A DNA stretch of 64,000 bases from an uncultured Flavobacteriales bacterium (GCA_943788115.1 CALSPA010000017.1:55690-119689), one strand, 5' to 3'. Shown: positions 20,137 through 32,455, counted from the stretch's first letter. Numbers and translations are program-made. The notes: generated by a model from the sequence alone, not told the origin.

Positions 20137-20210
20137 CACTTTTTTCACCAAAAAAATATTTGCTATTTCCTTCATTAATTAATTAGTAAATTCCACGCAA
20201 CCTATTCTTA

Positions 20211-20240
20211 TTGGTTTTCGTCTATAATTAGTTATTTTTG
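20211..20240 (+). promoter_or_regulatory. Bacteroidota-type promoter of the PKD-repeat gene
   Basis: TTG at 20211-20213, a 19-bp spacer, then TATTTTTG at 20233-20240 match the Bacteroidota sigma-A consensus (TTG, 17-23 bp, TAnnTTTG). The predicted transcript start is about 20247, some 36 nt upstream of the ATG at 20283. This supports 20283 rather than the earlier in-frame TTG at 20238, which overlaps the promoter. Confidence 0.7.
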
Positions 20241-20282
20241 CAAACTTGTTTATTTTGTATTTTTATTAAAAAAGTCTCTCAC

Positions 20283-23200
20283 ATGAGAAAAGTATACCAG
20301 CTCTCCCTATTTTTATTGTTTTTTTCTTTTTCCACATCATTGTTTTCGCATGATGGAATAAAAAAAGGTTTTCATTTTACTGAAAATAAAGGTCAACATG
20401 GAGATAATGTTGCTTTTCATAGTAAACTTCATGTTGGAAACATGTTTTTGGAAAAGGATCGATTTACATTTGATCTTTTTTCTGCTGAAGAAATGAATAC
20501 TTTATTTGATATAAAACACACATCAAGGGAAGAAAAAAATGGAATTCCTCAAATTCAAAAAAGACAACCTAAAATAAATCCTTCAGAAATTGATGAGAAA
20601 TTTAAAAAGCATTCTTACTCAATGGTTTTTAATGGATCAAATTCCAATCCATCCATTATTCCAGATTTAATTTTATCAGGGACTAAAAATTATTTCATAG
20701 GGAATGATGAATCTAAATGGGGTTACGAGGCAAAATCTTATAAATCGGTAAAGTATAATGGCCTTTATAATAATATCGATATGGAGATTTACTCAGAATT
20801 TGAATGGATGAAATATGATTTCATTGTTCATCCTGGTGGAAATCCTAACGATATTCAAATAAACTATGAAGGTGTTGATGGACTTAGAGTTAATGCAAAA
20901 GGAGAATTAATTATTGAATTATCTACAGGAGAAATTAAAGAGGTTAAACTTAAAGCTTATCAAGATATAAATGGGAAAAGGATTTCTGTTCCTTGTTTTT
21001 TCAATAAAAACGGCAAACAAATTTCCTATAATTTACCAGATGGCTATAATACTAACTTTGATTTAATTATAGATCCTATATGGATTTTTTCTTCTTTATC
21101 TGGATCAACAGCTGACAATTGGGGGTTTACTTCAACTTATGACACATTAGGTAATCTTTATTCTGCAGGTATTGCCTTTGGAAATGGTTACCCTACCACT
21201 GTTGGTGCTTATTCTACTACTTCACTAGGTGGAGATTTTGACATTTCAATCACAAAATTTGATCCAACTGGAGCCAATGTTTTGTATGCTACCTACCTAG
21301 GGGGAAACGACAATGAAATGCCTCATAGTTTGGTACATGATTCCCAGAACAACCTAGTACTATTAGGCTCATCATCTTCAACTAACTACCCTACTTCATC
21401 AGGAGGTTTCGATCAAACATTTAATGGAGGATGGGGTGGAACTTCTGCTAACATGTGGGGATCTCCTTATTCGAATGGAGCAGATATTGTTTTAACAAAA
21501 TTAAATGGCTCGGGTAACATTATTAATTCCACATACATTGGTGGCTCTGATAATGAAGGTATAAATGAAAGCATGGTCTATAATTATGCAGATCAAGGTA
21601 GAGGAGAATTGGTATTAGATGCAAACGACAACGTTTATGTTGCAACCTCGCTATGGTCTGATGATTTCCCTGGAATATCTGGTGGCGCTATTAACAATGG
21701 GGCTGGATGGGGTACTCAAGATGCTGTTGTTTTTAAAATGAATAGTTCTTTATCTTCTTTAGACTGGGCAAGATATTTAGGTGGTAGTGATTTTGAATGT
21801 GGTAATTCAATAAGAGTTTCTGATCAGGGGACTGTATTTGTTTGTGGAGCCACAACAAGCTCAGATTTAGGAGCAACTGGTGGTGTTTATGATCAAACTT
21901 TTAACGGTGTTTGGGATGGATATATTGCTAGCTTTAATGCAAATACCGGAGCACCTATTGCAAGAACTTATATTGGAACTGCTGATTATGACCAAACCTT
22001 TATTTTAGAAGTTGATGATTTAGAAGATGTATATGTAGTTGGACAAACTTTGGGCAGCTACCCAGTAGTTAATGCTGCATACTCAAATGCTAATAGCTCC
22101 CAATTTATTCATAAATTAAACTCCTCTCTTTCAACTACTGATTACAGTACAGTTTTTGGTTCTGGATCAACAGCTTCAATAAATATTTCTCCAACTGCTT
22201 TTCTAGTTGACAAATGTGGAAATGTATATGTTTCTGGATGGGGTGGAGGTTTCAACAATGCGGCATCTTTATCTGGTGTTTATAATCCTTTTGCAGGTGG
22301 TAGTACTAATGGATTACCCCTTACTGTTGATGCTCAACAAAGCTCTACAGATGGAAGTGATTTTTACTTTTTTGTACTGGAAAGAGATGCTACAGGGCTC
22401 CTTTACGGAACTTATTTTGGCGATCCTAACGTAGCTGAACATACGGATGGTGGAACTAGTAGGTTTGACCCTGATGGAGTTGTCTACCAATCTGTATGTG
22501 CTGCTTGTGACAACCCTTGGACATTCCCAACAACTCCTGGTGTTGCCTATCCTAACAGTGGTACCGCTGGTCAAGCATTTTTTTGCAACATGGGGTCTAT
22601 CAAATTTGAGTTTGACTTTCAAGGTGTTGAAGCTACTGCTAATGTGCCTGCAAATATTACAATGTGTACCAATGATTATTCTGTGGACTTCACTTCAACA
22701 GGAACAAACCCTCAACATTTTTGGGATTTTGGTGACGGATCTGGAACTTCATCAGCAGCCAATCCTACTTACACTTATGCTACTGTAGGAACATACAATG
22801 TGATGTATGTTGCAATTGACCCCTCTAGCTGTAATATTTCAGACACAGCTTACTTTAGTGTAGAATTAATTCAAGCGCCTACATTCAATGCAAACTTTAA
22901 CCTTCCTAATATCCCTCCTTGCTCCGATCCTGCAACAGTTACAGTAAATGCAAATGTTAGTGGAACTGGAATAGACTCTTTACAGTGGGATATGGGGGAT
23001 GGAACAATTTATACAGACATAAATTCAATTTCTCATTCTTACACGAGTCAAGGTATTTATCCTATTGAGGTTATTGCTTGGGATTTAACTTGCGGATTTA
23101 GTGATACAATTGTTGATACTTTGAATTTTATAACTGCTGTTTCAAATGCTGTTGCAACAGCACCAGCAGACACTACACTTTGTTCTTTCCCTCCCTATAA

Positions 23201-25999
23201 CATGAATTTCACATCTGATGGGAGCACCCCAAGTGTTTTCTGGGATTTTGGTGATGGAAACACATCTACGCTTCCAAATCCAACCAATGCTTTTGCTGAT
23301 AGTGGCACCTACCAAGTAATGTTTATAGCAATTGATCCAAACACGTGTAACCTTGAAGACACCGCTTATTTCACTGTTGAACTTCTTCAAGCAGCAACCT
23401 TTAGTGCACAAATAAGTGTTCCAACAATTCCACCTTGTTCTGATCCAACGCTAATTCCTTTAAACGCCTCTTTTACTGGTTCAGGAGCAGATTCTCTCGT
23501 TTGGGATTTAGGTGATGGAACTATTTATACCGATTCCTCTAGTTTCACATATTATTATTCAACACCAGGGGTATATACAGTTTCAATGACTGCGTGGGAT
23601 CTAACCTGTAACAACACAAATACAATTTCACAGGTAGTTGATTTCAACTCTACATTCTCAACTGCTACTGCAACAGTACCACCAGATACTTTACTTTGTT
23701 CTTCCCCTCCTTTTAACATGGATTTTACTTCTAACGGAAGTACTCCAGATGTCTTTTGGGATTTTGGTGATGGAAATACTTCTACACTTCCAAACCCAAA
23801 TAATGCTTTTGCTGATAGTGGAACCTATCAAGTTATGTTTGTAGCAATCGATTCTACAACCTGTAACATAGCCGATACTGCTTATTTCACTGTAGACCTT
23901 CAACAAGCTGCAGTTTTTAACGCTCAATTTAATGTCCCTACAATTCCTCCTTGTTCTGATCCAACGCTTATTCCATCTAAATGCTTCTTTTACTGGAACA
24001 GGAGCTGATTCTTTAGTTTGGGATTTAGGTGATGGAACCATTTATACAGATTCTACAAGTTTTACTTACTATTATGCCAATTCAGGAATTTATACAGTTT
24101 CAATGACTGCGTGGGATTTCACTTGTAACAATACCAATACCATTTCACAAGTAGTTAATTTCAACTCTACATTCTCAACTGCTACTGCAACTGTACCACC
24201 AGATACTTTACTTTGTTCTTCACCTCCTTTTAACATGGATTTCACCTCTAACGGAAGCACTCCAGACGTCTTTTGGGATTTTGGTGATGGAAACACATCT
24301 ACGCTTCCAAATCCAACCAATGCTTTTGCTGATAGTGGAACTTATCAAGTTATGTTTGTAGCTATTGATTCTACAACCTGTAACATAGCCGACACCGCTT
24401 ATTTCACTGTAGACCTTCAACAAGCAGCCGTTTTTAATGCGCAATTTAATGTACCTACAATTCCTCCATGTTCTGATCCAACGCTTATTCCATTAAATGC
24501 TTCTTTTACTGGAACAGGAGCTGATTCTTTAGTTTGGGATTTAGGTGATGGAACCATTTATACAGATTCTACAAGTTTTACTTACTATTATGCAACTTCA
24601 GGAATTTATACAGTTTCAATGACTGCTTGGGATTTCACTTGTAACAACACCAATACAGTCTCACAAGTAGTCAATTTTACTTCTTCTTTTTCAACAGCTA
24701 CTGCAACAGCACCAAACGATACAACTATTTGTTCAACGCCTCCATACAACATGGATTTTACATCTGATGGAAGTACTCCAGATGTTTTTTGGAATTTTGG
24801 TGATGGAAATACTTCTACGCTTCCAAATCCTACCAATGCTTTTGCTGATAGTGGGTTTTATCAAGTTATGTTTATAGCAATTGACTCTACAACCTGTAAC
24901 ATAGCTGATACTGCTTATTTTGATGTTGAAATTATTCAAGCACCAACATTCATAGCAAGTTTTAATTTACCCGTAATCCCTCCATGTTCTGATCCTGATT
25001 CTGTAACAGTAAATGCTAATTTTTCTGGTTCAGGAATCGATTCATTAGTTTGGGATATGGGAGATGGAACTCAAATATTTGATTCAACATCAATAGCATA
25101 CAATTATACCGCAGAAGGTATTTATAATATATCTGTTTCAGCTTGGGGCTTTTGTGGAAATGACACCACAATTTCTGAAGTTTTCAATTTCAATACTGAT
25201 AGCTCTTTAGCTGTTGCATATGCTCCTGAAGACACTCTTCTATGTACTACTCCACCATTTGATATAGGATTCAATTCTTACGGATCTAATCCATCACAAT
25301 TGTGGGATTTTGGAGATGGGAATACATCTACTGATCCTAATCCAAATCATGTTTTCGCTGACACTGGCAATTACGTAGTAACTTACATTGCAATTGATAG
25401 TAGCTCATGTAATATTTCAGATACTGTTGAATTTAATGTTACTTTATTGCAGGCCGAGCAATTCTCTGCTGAATTAAATTTTGACCCTCCTCCACCATGT
25501 GGAATAGATAGTATGCTTGTAGAATTAGCTTTTACTGGTACTGGTGCTGATTCGTTAATCTGGGATATGGGTAACGGTGATGTATTTAACGATTCTAATG
25601 TAAATTATTATTACACAGTACCTGGAACATACCAAGTTGCGTCTAACGGCTTACGATTTAGAATGTGATTATACAGAAACAATTAGTGAAGCAGTTGTTT
25701 TTGCTGGAAATTTCAATACTGAAGACGTTGTTCCAAATGTCTTTTCACCTAATGGTGATGGAGATAATGATCAGTTAAGATTTATTAGAGTTAATGATAC
25801 TGAACAATTTAAAATTACCATTTACAATAGATGGGGAGCTGTAATTTATGAATCTACAAATGCAAATGTAAGCTGGGATGGTAACTCTCCAGGAGGAAAG
25901 TTAGCGACTGCCGGAGTTTACTTTTTCGAAATTAGATATACTGACAAATGTAGTGAAGATGAAAAGCTAGAGACAGGATTCATTCATTTAGTAAGATAA
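20283..25999 (+). CDS. Giant PKD-repeat surface protein with T9SS type B sorting domain, two frameshifts
   Basis: About 1904 residues when two 1-nt insertions (C at 23977; T near 25637) are discounted. Order: signal peptide (MRKVYQLSLFLLFFSFSTSLFS); a domain starting FTENKGQHGDNVAFH (DUF7948-like) to about residue 260; SBBP-type beta-propeller repeats to about 780 (GGSDNEG, GGSDFECG, YIGTADYDQ); then twelve PKD-like modules, each with a WDFGDG/WDLGDG/WDMGDG core, arranged as six two-module units; finally a type B sorting domain of about 90 residues (VPNVFSPNGDGDNDQLRF to GFIHLVR). It is exported through T9SS to the surface and probably acts in adhesion or gliding-type contact. The ArsC-like gene starts 3 nt downstream. 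The region's promoter is at 20211-20240. Confidence 0.93.
22619..25700 (+). repeat. Six tandem two-PKD units, about 516 bp each
   Basis: Each unit is about 172 codons and holds one FWDFGDGNTS module followed by one VWDLGDGTIY module. Unit starts fall near 22619, 23135, 23651, 24168, 24684 and 25200. The units starting at 23651 and 24168 are nearly identical at DNA level, the outer ones more diverged. Near-identity in the middle indicates recent duplication or ongoing gene conversion. Confidence 0.85.
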
Positions 26000-26002
26000 A
26001 AA

Positions 26003-26341
26003 ATGAAATACTATCACAATCCTAGATGTAGAAAAAGTAGAGAAGGGTTATCCATTTTAGAAGAGAAAGGTATTTCTCCAGAAATAATTTTGTACTTAAA
26101 TGACAATCCCTCAAAATCAGAGCTAATTGATGTAATCAGTAAACTAGGTATTAAGCCTATAGATCTTGTAAGGAAATCTGAAAAAATTTATAAAGAAAAA
26201 TATAAAAGCTGTTCTTTAAATGATAGGCAAGTAATTGAAATGTTGGTGGAAAATCCTATATTAATAGAACGCCCTATTTTCATTAATGAAGATAAGGGAG
26301 TAATTGGTAGACCACCAGAAAATGTGTTAGAAATAATCTAA
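26003..26341 (+). CDS. ArsC/Spx-family thioredoxin-fold protein (arsenate reductase-like)
   Basis: A 112-residue protein with the CRKSREG motif near the N-terminus after YYHNPRC, the fold signature KLGIKPIDLVRKSE, and the C-terminal ERPIFINEDKGVIGRPPENVLEII. This is the ArsC glutaredoxin-type pattern, with the RPI segment seen in arsenate reductases. No other ars genes are nearby, so a general redox role (as in YffB) is also possible. It starts 3 nt after the PKD gene and shares a 4-nt stop overlap with the small convergent gene at 26338. Confidence 0.85.
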   Translation: MKYYHNPRCRKSREGLSILEEKGISPEIILYLNDNPSKSELIDVISKLGIKPIDLVRKSEKIYKEKYKSCSLNDRQVIEMLVENPILIERPIFINEDKGVIGRPPENVLEII

Positions 26342-26493
26342 ACTTTTTCTTGAAATCCTCTTTTTGCTAATTGTGCTTTCATTATTGAAATTATACCCCA
26401 ATGAACCCATAGGCCAATAAAACCTGATAAGAACAGTAAAATCCAGAAAGCCATACCAAAGAAAAATAAGAAAATTGCAATACCTATTGACAT
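26338..26493 (-). CDS. Small membrane protein, 51 residues
   Basis: An ATG at 26491-26493 opens a 51-codon frame ending in TAG (cta at 26338-26340). It begins MSIGIAIFLFFFGMAFWILL, one long hydrophobic segment that could cross the membrane once or twice, and ends in a basic tail (MKAQLAKRGFQEKV). An in-frame stop lies upstream, so the start is firm if the gene is real. Support: the hydrophobic-then-basic pattern of a small inner-membrane protein, and a 4-nt stop overlap with arsC-like identical to that of four well-supported convergent pairs here. Function unknown. Confidence 0.55.
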   Translation of the reverse strand: MSIGIAIFLFFFGMAFWILLFLSGFIGLWVHWGIISIMKAQLAKRGFQEKV

Positions 26494-26507
26494 ATCGATT
26501 AATTTTG
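26475..26507 (+). promoter_or_regulatory. Promoter of fumC
   Basis: TTG at 26475-26477, a 22-bp spacer, then TAATTTTG at 26500-26507 fit the Bacteroidota consensus. The start codon of fumC lies 43 nt downstream at 26551. The element overlaps the start of the small minus-strand gene. Confidence 0.55.
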
Positions 26508-26550
26508 AAAACGATTTCTAAAGCGAAAATAATATAAAAATTTAGATGTA

Positions 26551-27937
26551 ATGGATTTTAGAATTGAAAAAGATACAATTGGTGAAGTAAAAGTTCCTTC
26601 TGATAAATATTGGGGTGCCCAAACAGAAAGATCAAGAAATAATTTTAAAATTGGCAAATCAGGTTCAATGCCAATTGAAATTATCCATGCATTTGCATAT
26701 TTAAAGAAAGCCGCTGCAATTACAAATAATAAATTAGACGTTCTAGACAGAGATAAAATGCAGTTAATTTCCGATGTCTGTGATGAAATTATTAATGGAG
26801 AACATGATAATCAATTCCCTTTGGTAGTTTGGCAAACTGGTTCTGGAACTCAAAGCAATATGAATGTAAATGAAGTTATCTCTAATAGAGCTCATGTTTT
26901 AGCTGGAAACAATCTAGGAGATGGAGTAAAAACATTGTCTCCAAATGATGACGTTAATAAATCTCAATCTTCAAATGACACATTTCCTACTGGAATGCAC
27001 ATTGCTTGTTATAAGATAATAGTTGAGAAAACTATCCCGAAAGATTGAACAATTAAGAGACACTCTAAAGCAAAAAAGTGAATCTTTTAAAGATGTAATT
27101 AAAATTGGGAGAACACACCTTATGGATGCTACACCATTAACTCTTGGACAAGAATTTTCAGGATATGTATCTCAAATAGATCACGGAATAAAAGCTTTAA
27201 AAAACACACTACCACATTTAGCTGAACTTGCTTTAGGAGGAACAGCTGTAGGAACAGGATTAAATACACCTAAAGGTTATTCATCATTAGTTGCTGAGAC
27301 AATTGCTGAACTTACAAGACTTCCTTTTGTTACCGCTGAAAATAAATTTGAAGCTTTAGCTGCGCATGATGCAATTGTAGAAACACACGGAGCTTTAAAA
27401 CAATTGGCAGTTTCAATTAACAAAATTGCAAATGACATAAGGCTTATGGCATCTGGACCAAGGTCTGGTATTGGCGAATTAATTATCCCTGCAAATGAAC
27501 CAGGTTCGTCAATAATGCCAGGTAAAGTAAACCCTACTCAAGCTGAAGCAATAACTATGGTATGTGCCCAAGTTATGGGCAATGATGTTGCCGTCACAAT
27601 TGGGGGAGCACAAGGACACTATGAATTAAATGTTTTCAAACCAATGATGGCAAATAATTTAATTCAAAGCGCTCAACTATTAGGGGATGCTTGTAGCTCT
27701 TTTAATGAAAATTGCGCAAAAGGAATAGAACCAAATCAAAATAAAATTGATGAGTTATTAAACAATTCATTAATGTTGGTTACTGCTTTAAATAATAAAA
27801 TAGGATATTATAAAGCAGCAGAAATTGCAAATACTGCACACAAAAATGGAACTACATTAAAGCAAGAAGCTATACGCTTAGGTTATGTTTCAGAAGATGA
27901 TTATGATAACTGGGTAAATCCTAAAAACATGATATAA
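26551..27937 (+). CDS. fumC: Class II fumarate hydratase, one frameshift
   Basis: Hydrates fumarate to malate in the TCA cycle. Restored length is about 462 residues. Seen: [20 protein letters not shown] at the N-terminus, the active-site segments [14 protein letters not shown] and [34 protein letters not shown], and the catalytic loop signature [13 protein letters not shown]. The first frame ends at 27046-27048 and the second begins inside it; dropping a G near 27039-27044 joins K-T-I-P-K to I-E-Q-L-R. Because a full class II fumarase results, this is almost surely a sequence error. Promoter at 26475-26507. Confidence 0.95.
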
Positions 27938-27944
27938 CTATTAA

Positions 27945-28136
27945 ATGGATAATGATAATTACAAATATTATTTAAATATAATCATGAGTGTAGCATTAGT
28001 TTGCTTTGTATTATTAATAACTATAATATATGGCTTAAAATCTCCTCTAATTATCAAATTATTGGCACTAACTATCAATATTTTAACCTTATTTTACGCT
28101 TACAAAACAATAAAAAATAAACCTAATAACAATTAA
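27945..28136 (+). CDS. Small two-helix membrane protein
   Basis: A 63-residue protein of unknown function with two hydrophobic segments (about 10-30, IIMSVALVCFVLLITIIYG; about 34-54, IIKLLALTINILTLFYAY) and a charged Lys/Asn-rich tail. It begins 7 nt after fumC and ends 10 nt before the SPFH gene, so it is probably translated from the same mRNA. It may be an accessory of the SPFH protein, which is inference from position only. Confidence 0.7.
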   Translation: MDNDNYKYYLNIIMSVALVCFVLLITIIYGLKSPLIIKLLALTINILTLFYAYKTIKNKPNNN

Positions 28137-28146
28137 ATAATAAAAA

Positions 28147-29007
28147 ATGGAACCAACAGAAATAGAATCATCAAAAATTATTAAAGGAGGAATAATCGGA
28201 GGAATAATAATAATGCTAATTTTCGGCTTCATGATGTCATGGACAGATATTAATCCTGGTGAAGAAGGATTTATATACAGACCTTATGGTGGTGGAATTG
28301 ATCAAGAGTCAAATTACTCTGAGGGTACATATTTAATAGCCCCTTGGAATGAAATGATTACTTACAACACGCTTCAACAAAGTAGACAATACTCTTCAAA
28401 AGTAATGGAAAAGAACGGAATGGAAATAGGTATAGATGTGACTGTTAATTACAACCCTATGAAAGGTGGTATTGCTAAGCTACATTTACTTCATGGCTTA
28501 TCCTATGAAACATCTTATATAGATGCAAAGGTTAGAGGTGTTATTAAAGATGTAATTGGTAGATATACTTATGAAGAAATATATTCAACTAAAAGAGAGG
28601 AACTAGAAACTGAAATGGACAACATGTTTCAATCTGAATTTCCAAACAATTTCATTTCTTATAACTTCTGCGAAATAGCTGATGTTAATTTACCTGACAA
28701 TGTAAAAACAGCTATCACGGAAAAAGAAACACAAAAGCAAAGAAATCAAAAAGCAAAAGAATTGGAACAAGAACAAGTATATCTTGCCAATGCTGAAGTA
28801 CAAAAAGCGGAAGGAGAAAAAAGAGCTGCAATTTTAAGAGCAGAAGGAAAATCTGAAGAAATAAGATTAGTTCAATCACAACTTTCAAAATCTCCTAATT
28901 ATGTTGAGTTAGTCAAATGGAAAGGCTATGCTGAAGGAAAAGGATCTCCCTATGGTGAAAACAATGTTTTCGGTTCTGGAACATCAGTTATTAAAGGATT
29001 AAAATAA
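28147..29007 (+). CDS. SPFH/prohibitin-family membrane protein
   Basis: A 286-residue membrane-scaffold protein. One N-terminal transmembrane helix (about residues 16-33, GIIGGIIIMLIFGFMMSW) is followed by the SPFH/Band 7 domain (GEEGFIYRPYGGG to DVNLPDNVKTAITEKE), then an Ala/Glu/Lys-rich coiled coil (ELEQEQVYLANAEVQKAEGEK) as in prohibitins. Such proteins form large rings in the inner membrane that organise proteases and lipids. Downstream is a strong terminator at 29022-29055. Confidence 0.92.
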   Translation: MEPTEIESSKIIKGGIIGGIIIMLIFGFMMSWTDINPGEEGFIYRPYGGGIDQESNYSEGTYLIAPWNEMITYNTLQQSRQYSSKVMEKNGMEIGIDVTVNYNPMKGGIAKLHLLHGLSYETSYIDAKVRGVIKDVIGRYTYEEIYSTKREELETEMDNMFQSEFPNNFISYNFCEIADVNLPDNVKTAITEKETQKQRNQKAKELEQEQVYLANAEVQKAEGEKRAAILRAEGKSEEIRLVQSQLSKSPNYVELVKWKGYAEGKGSPYGENNVFGSGTSVIKGLK

Positions 29008-29021
29008 CCTTACTTTTAAAC

Positions 29022-29055
29022 AAAAAAAAAGCCACTCTATGAGTGGCTTTTTTTT
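29022..29055. terminator. Bidirectional intrinsic terminator between the SPFH gene and nrdA
   Basis: A perfect 7-bp stem, GCCACTC (29031-29037) and GAGTGGC (29041-29047), with a TAT loop, flanked by an A9 run upstream and a T8 run downstream. It can end transcription from both converging genes. Confidence 0.92.
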
Positions 29056-29068
29056 GACTACTAAAACC

Positions 29069-31396
29069 TTATTCAGCTTTAATATTTTTAACTTCAACTT
29101 CATCTTTTTGTTCTAATTCAACAGGCTCAGTTAAAGCATTCTTATCTAATGTGAACTTAATAGCATCTGTAGCAGATTTAGTTCTTAAATAATACATACC
29201 TGTTTTTAAACCGGCCTTCCAACCATAGAAATGCATTGAAGTAAGTTTAGCAAAGTTTGCATTTTCCATGAAGATATTTAAAGATTGTGATTGATCGATA
29301 TATGCTCCTCTATCAGCTGCCATATCAACAATTACTTTCTGAGATATTTCCCATGCTGTTTTATATAATTCTTTAATATTGTCTGGAATCTCTTCAATGT
29401 TTTGAACAGAACCATTAGCAGCCATCAATTTATTCTTTAACGAATCATTCCAGATTCCCAACTTCACTAAATCTCTTAATAAATGTTTATTTACAATAAT
29501 AAACTCTCCAGAAAGGACTCTTCTAGTGTAAATATTTGAAGTATAAGGTTCAAAACATTCATTATTACCAAGGATTTGAGCGGTAGAAGCAGTAGGCATT
29601 GGAGCTAATAATAAAGAATTTCTAACACCATGCTCCATCACTTCTTTTTTAAGTAAATCCCATTCCCATCTATCAGAAGGCTTAACATCCCACATGTCGA
29701 ATTGGAAGATTCCTTCAGAAATAGGAGATCCTTTCCATGTTTCATAAGGACCATTTTCAATAGCTAAATCTTTTGAAGCAGTTACAGCAGCAAAATAAAT
29801 AGTTTCAAATATATCTTTATTTAGTACTCGAGCATCTTCTGAATCAAAAGGCAATCTCATTAAAATAAATGCATCGGCTAACCCTTGAACACCGATTCCG
29901 ATAGGACGATGTCTCATGTTTGAGTTTCTAGCTTCTGGAACTGGGTAATAATTAGCATCAATTACTCGATCTAAATTTTTAGTTACTCTATATGCAACTT
30001 GAAATAATTTCTCGTGATCAAACTTACCTTCTTTAACAAATTTAGGCAATGCAATAGAAGCTAAATTACAAACAGCAACTTCATCAGGAGCAGTGTATTC
30101 AATGATTTCAGTACATAAATTTGAAGATTTAATAACTCCAAGGTTTTTTTGATTTGATTTAGAATTAGCAGCATCCTTGTATAGCATATAAGGAGTACCT
30201 GTTTCAATTTGACTTTCTAAAATTTTAAACCAAAGCTCTTGTGCCTTTATAGTCTTACGACCTCTTCCTTCTTTTTCATATTTCTTATAAAGTTTATCAA
30301 AGTCTTTACCATAAGTATCTGAAAGACCAGGACACTCATTTGGACACATTAATGTCCAATCTGCATTATCCTCAACTCTTTTCATGAACAAATCTGGCAT
30401 CCAAAGAGCATAAAATAAATCACGTGCTCTTTGTTCTTCTTTACCGTGATTCTTCTTTAGTTCTAAGAAATCGAAAACATCAGAATGCCATGGCTCAATA
30501 TAAATGGCAAAAGATCCTTTTCTTTTCCCTCCACCCTGATCTACATATCTAGCTGTGTCATTGAAAACTCTTAACATTGGAACAATACCATTGGAAGTTC
30601 CGTTCGTTCCTTTAATGTAAGAGCCCGTTCCTCTAATATCATGAATAGACAAGCCAATTCCACCAGCAGATTGTGATATTTGAGCACATTGTTTTAAAGT
30701 ATCATAAATGCCTTCGATACTATCATCTTTTGTAGTTAATAAAAAGCAAGATGACATTTGAGGTTTTGGCGTTCCTGAATTAAATAAAGTTGGTGTAGCG
30801 TGAGTAAACCAACCCTCACTCATGTAATTATATGTTTCAATAACTGCATCTAAGTCACCTTTGTGAATTCCAACAGCAACTCTCATAATCATTTGTTGTG
30901 GCCTTTCTGCTACTTGATTATGCATCTTTAAAAGGTAAGACCTTTCTAAGGTTTTAAAACCGAAATAGTCGTATCTAAAGTCTCTATCGTAAATAATTGT
31001 TGAATCTAGAACATCAGCATTCTTTGTAATAATTTCATATACTTCATCAGAAATCAAAGGTGCCTTTTGACCATTTTTAGGATCTATATAGTTGTATAAA
31101 TCAGTAACTGTTTCGCTAAATGATTTCTTTGTGTTCTTATGAAGATTAGAAACCGCTATTCTTGAAGCTAATAAAGCATAATCAGGATGAGTAATGGTAT
31201 TAGTAGCTGCAACTTCAGCAGCTAAATTATCTAGCTCACTTGTGGTTACACCATCGTAAAGACCTTCAATTACCTTCATGGCAACTTTCTCAGGTGTTAC
31301 TAGTGGATTTAGTCCATAACACAACTTCTTTATTCGAGCAGTAATTTTGTCAAATTTAACCGCTTCTCTTCTATTATCTCTTTTTAATACGTACAT
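29069..31396 (-). CDS. nrdA: Ribonucleoside-diphosphate reductase class Ia, alpha subunit
   Basis: A 775-residue catalytic subunit that reduces ribonucleotides to deoxyribonucleotides. The N-terminal ATP-cone (about 1-95, [21 protein letters not shown] onward) senses ATP/dATP. Seen: the active-site segment [17 protein letters not shown] (the N-x-C-x-E catalytic triad), CNLASIALP and the C-terminal part with [13 protein letters not shown]. The extreme C-terminus lacks an obvious CxxC redox pair; it ends in an acidic/Lys tail ([17 protein letters not shown]). The gene follows nrdB by 12 bp and ends at a terminator. Confidence 0.97.
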   Translation of the reverse strand: MYVLKRDNRREAVKFDKITARIKKLCYGLNPLVTPEKVAMKVIEGLYDGVTTSELDNLAAEVAATNTITHPDYALLASRIAVSNLHKNTKKSFSETVTDLYNYIDPKNGQKAPLISDEVYEIITKNADVLDSTIIYDRDFRYDYFGFKTLERSYLLKMHNQVAERPQQMIMRVAVGIHKGDLDAVIETYNYMSEGWFTHATPTLFNSGTPKPQMSSCFLLTTKDDSIEGIYDTLKQCAQISQSAGGIGLSIHDIRGTGSYIKGTNGTSNGIVPMLRVFNDTARYVDQGGGKRKGSFAIYIEPWHSDVFDFLELKKNHGKEEQRARDLFYALWMPDLFMKRVEDNADWTLMCPNECPGLSDTYGKDFDKLYKKYEKEGRGRKTIKAQELWFKILESQIETGTPYMLYKDAANSKSNQKNLGVIKSSNLCTEIIEYTAPDEVAVCNLASIALPKFVKEGKFDHEKLFQVAYRVTKNLDRVIDANYYPVPEARNSNMRHRPIGIGVQGLADAFILMRLPFDSEDARVLNKDIFETIYFAAVTASKDLAIENGPYETWKGSPISEGIFQFDMWDVKPSDRWEWDLLKKEVMEHGVRNSLLLAPMPTASTAQILGNNECFEPYTSNIYTRRVLSGEFIIVNKHLLRDLVKLGIWNDSLKNKLMAANGSVQNIEEIPDNIKELYKTAWEISQKVIVDMAADRGAYIDQSQSLNIFMENANFAKLTSMHFYGWKAGLKTGMYYLRTKSATDAIKFTLDKNALTEPVELEQKDEVEVKNIKAE

Positions 31397-31408
31397 ATAA
31401 AATATTTT

Positions 31409-32455
31409 TTAAAAGTCTTCATCAAAACTAATTTTACCATCGCTTTCATTCTTATTAAGAACACCTGCTTTTTGATACTCTCCTACTCTTTTCTCAAAGA
31501 AGTTGGTCTTACCCTGAAGGTTTATCATGTCCATAAAGTCGAAAGGATTTGAAGCGTTATAAATCTTTTCGTTTCCGAGTTCAGAAAGTAATCGATCGGC
31601 AACAAACTCAATGTATTGACACATTAAATCTGAATTCATACCAATTAGTCTTACAGGAAGCGATTCAACAACAAATTCCTTCTCAATTTCGACTGCATCT
31701 CTAATAATTTTAGCGACTTCTTCCTTAGGGAGTTTATTTACTAAATGGTTGTTATACAACATGCAAGCAAAATCACAATGCAAACCTTCATCTCTAGATA
31801 TTAGCTCATTAGAAAAAGTTAAACCAGGCATTAACCCTCTTTTCTTTAGCCAAAAGATAGAACAGAACGATCCTGAGAAAAAGATTCCTTCAACAGCTGC
31901 AAATGAAATTAACCTTTCAGCATAAGAGCCATTGTCTATCCACCTCATTGCCCATTCAGCTTTTTTCTTTACTGGTTCAAATGTTTCAATAGCATTAAAT
32001 AAATAGTCTTTTTCTTTTGAATCTTTAATGTAGGTATCTATAAGTAATGAATAAGTTTCTGAATGAATATTCTCCATCATTACTTGAAATCCGTAGAAAA
32101 ATTTAGCTTCTGTATATTGAACCTCACTTAGAAAGTTTTCAGCTAGATTTTCATTAACTATTCCATCAGATGCAGCAAAAAACGCAAGTATGTGCTTAAT
32201 AAAATACCTTTCATCATCATTTAATTTATTTGCCCAATCGTGTAAGTCGTTAGAAAGGTCTAACTCTTCTGCAGTCCAAATACTTGCTTCTTGTTTCTTG
32301 TACATTTCCCAAATATCTGAATGCTGAATTGGAAATAACACAAAACGATTTGGATTTTCCTTTAAAATTGGTTCTTCAACTGCAATGTCATTTGACAATT
32401 CTTTTTTTAAGTCGACATTTTCTGCCTTAATTTCTGCTGGTGTCTTTTCCTCCAT
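31409..32455 (-). CDS. nrdB: Ribonucleoside-diphosphate reductase class Ia, beta subunit
   Basis: A 348-residue ferritin-like subunit that holds the diiron-tyrosyl radical. The iron ligands are visible in [11 protein letters not shown] and [11 protein letters not shown], and the Tyr following the first helix motif (SETYSLL) is consistent with the radical site. It is the promoter-proximal gene of a nrdB-nrdA operon, 12 bp before nrdA. The long 5' region (32456-32949) is treated separately. Confidence 0.97.
   Translation of the reverse strand: MEEKTPAEIKAENVDLKKELSNDIAVEEPILKENPNRFVLFPIQHSDIWEMYKKQEASIWTAEELDLSNDLHDWANKLNDDERYFIKHILAFFAASDGIVNENLAENFLSEVQYTEAKFFYGFQVMMENIHSETYSLLIDTYIKDSKEKDYLFNAIETFEPVKKKAEWAMRWIDNGSYAERLISFAAVEGIFFSGSFCSIFWLKKRGLMPGLTFSNELISRDEGLHCDFACMLYNNHLVNKLPKEEVAKIIRDAVEIEKEFVVESLPVRLIGMNSDLMCQYIEFVADRLLSELGNEKIYNASNPFDFMDMINLQGKTNFFEKRVGEYQKAGVLNKNESDGKISFDEDF

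Noticed and set aside
22207..24939. Many short open frames on both strands within the PKD-repeat region
   Set aside because: They recur with the 516-bp unit and are the shadow of the real frame, with no start context or family.
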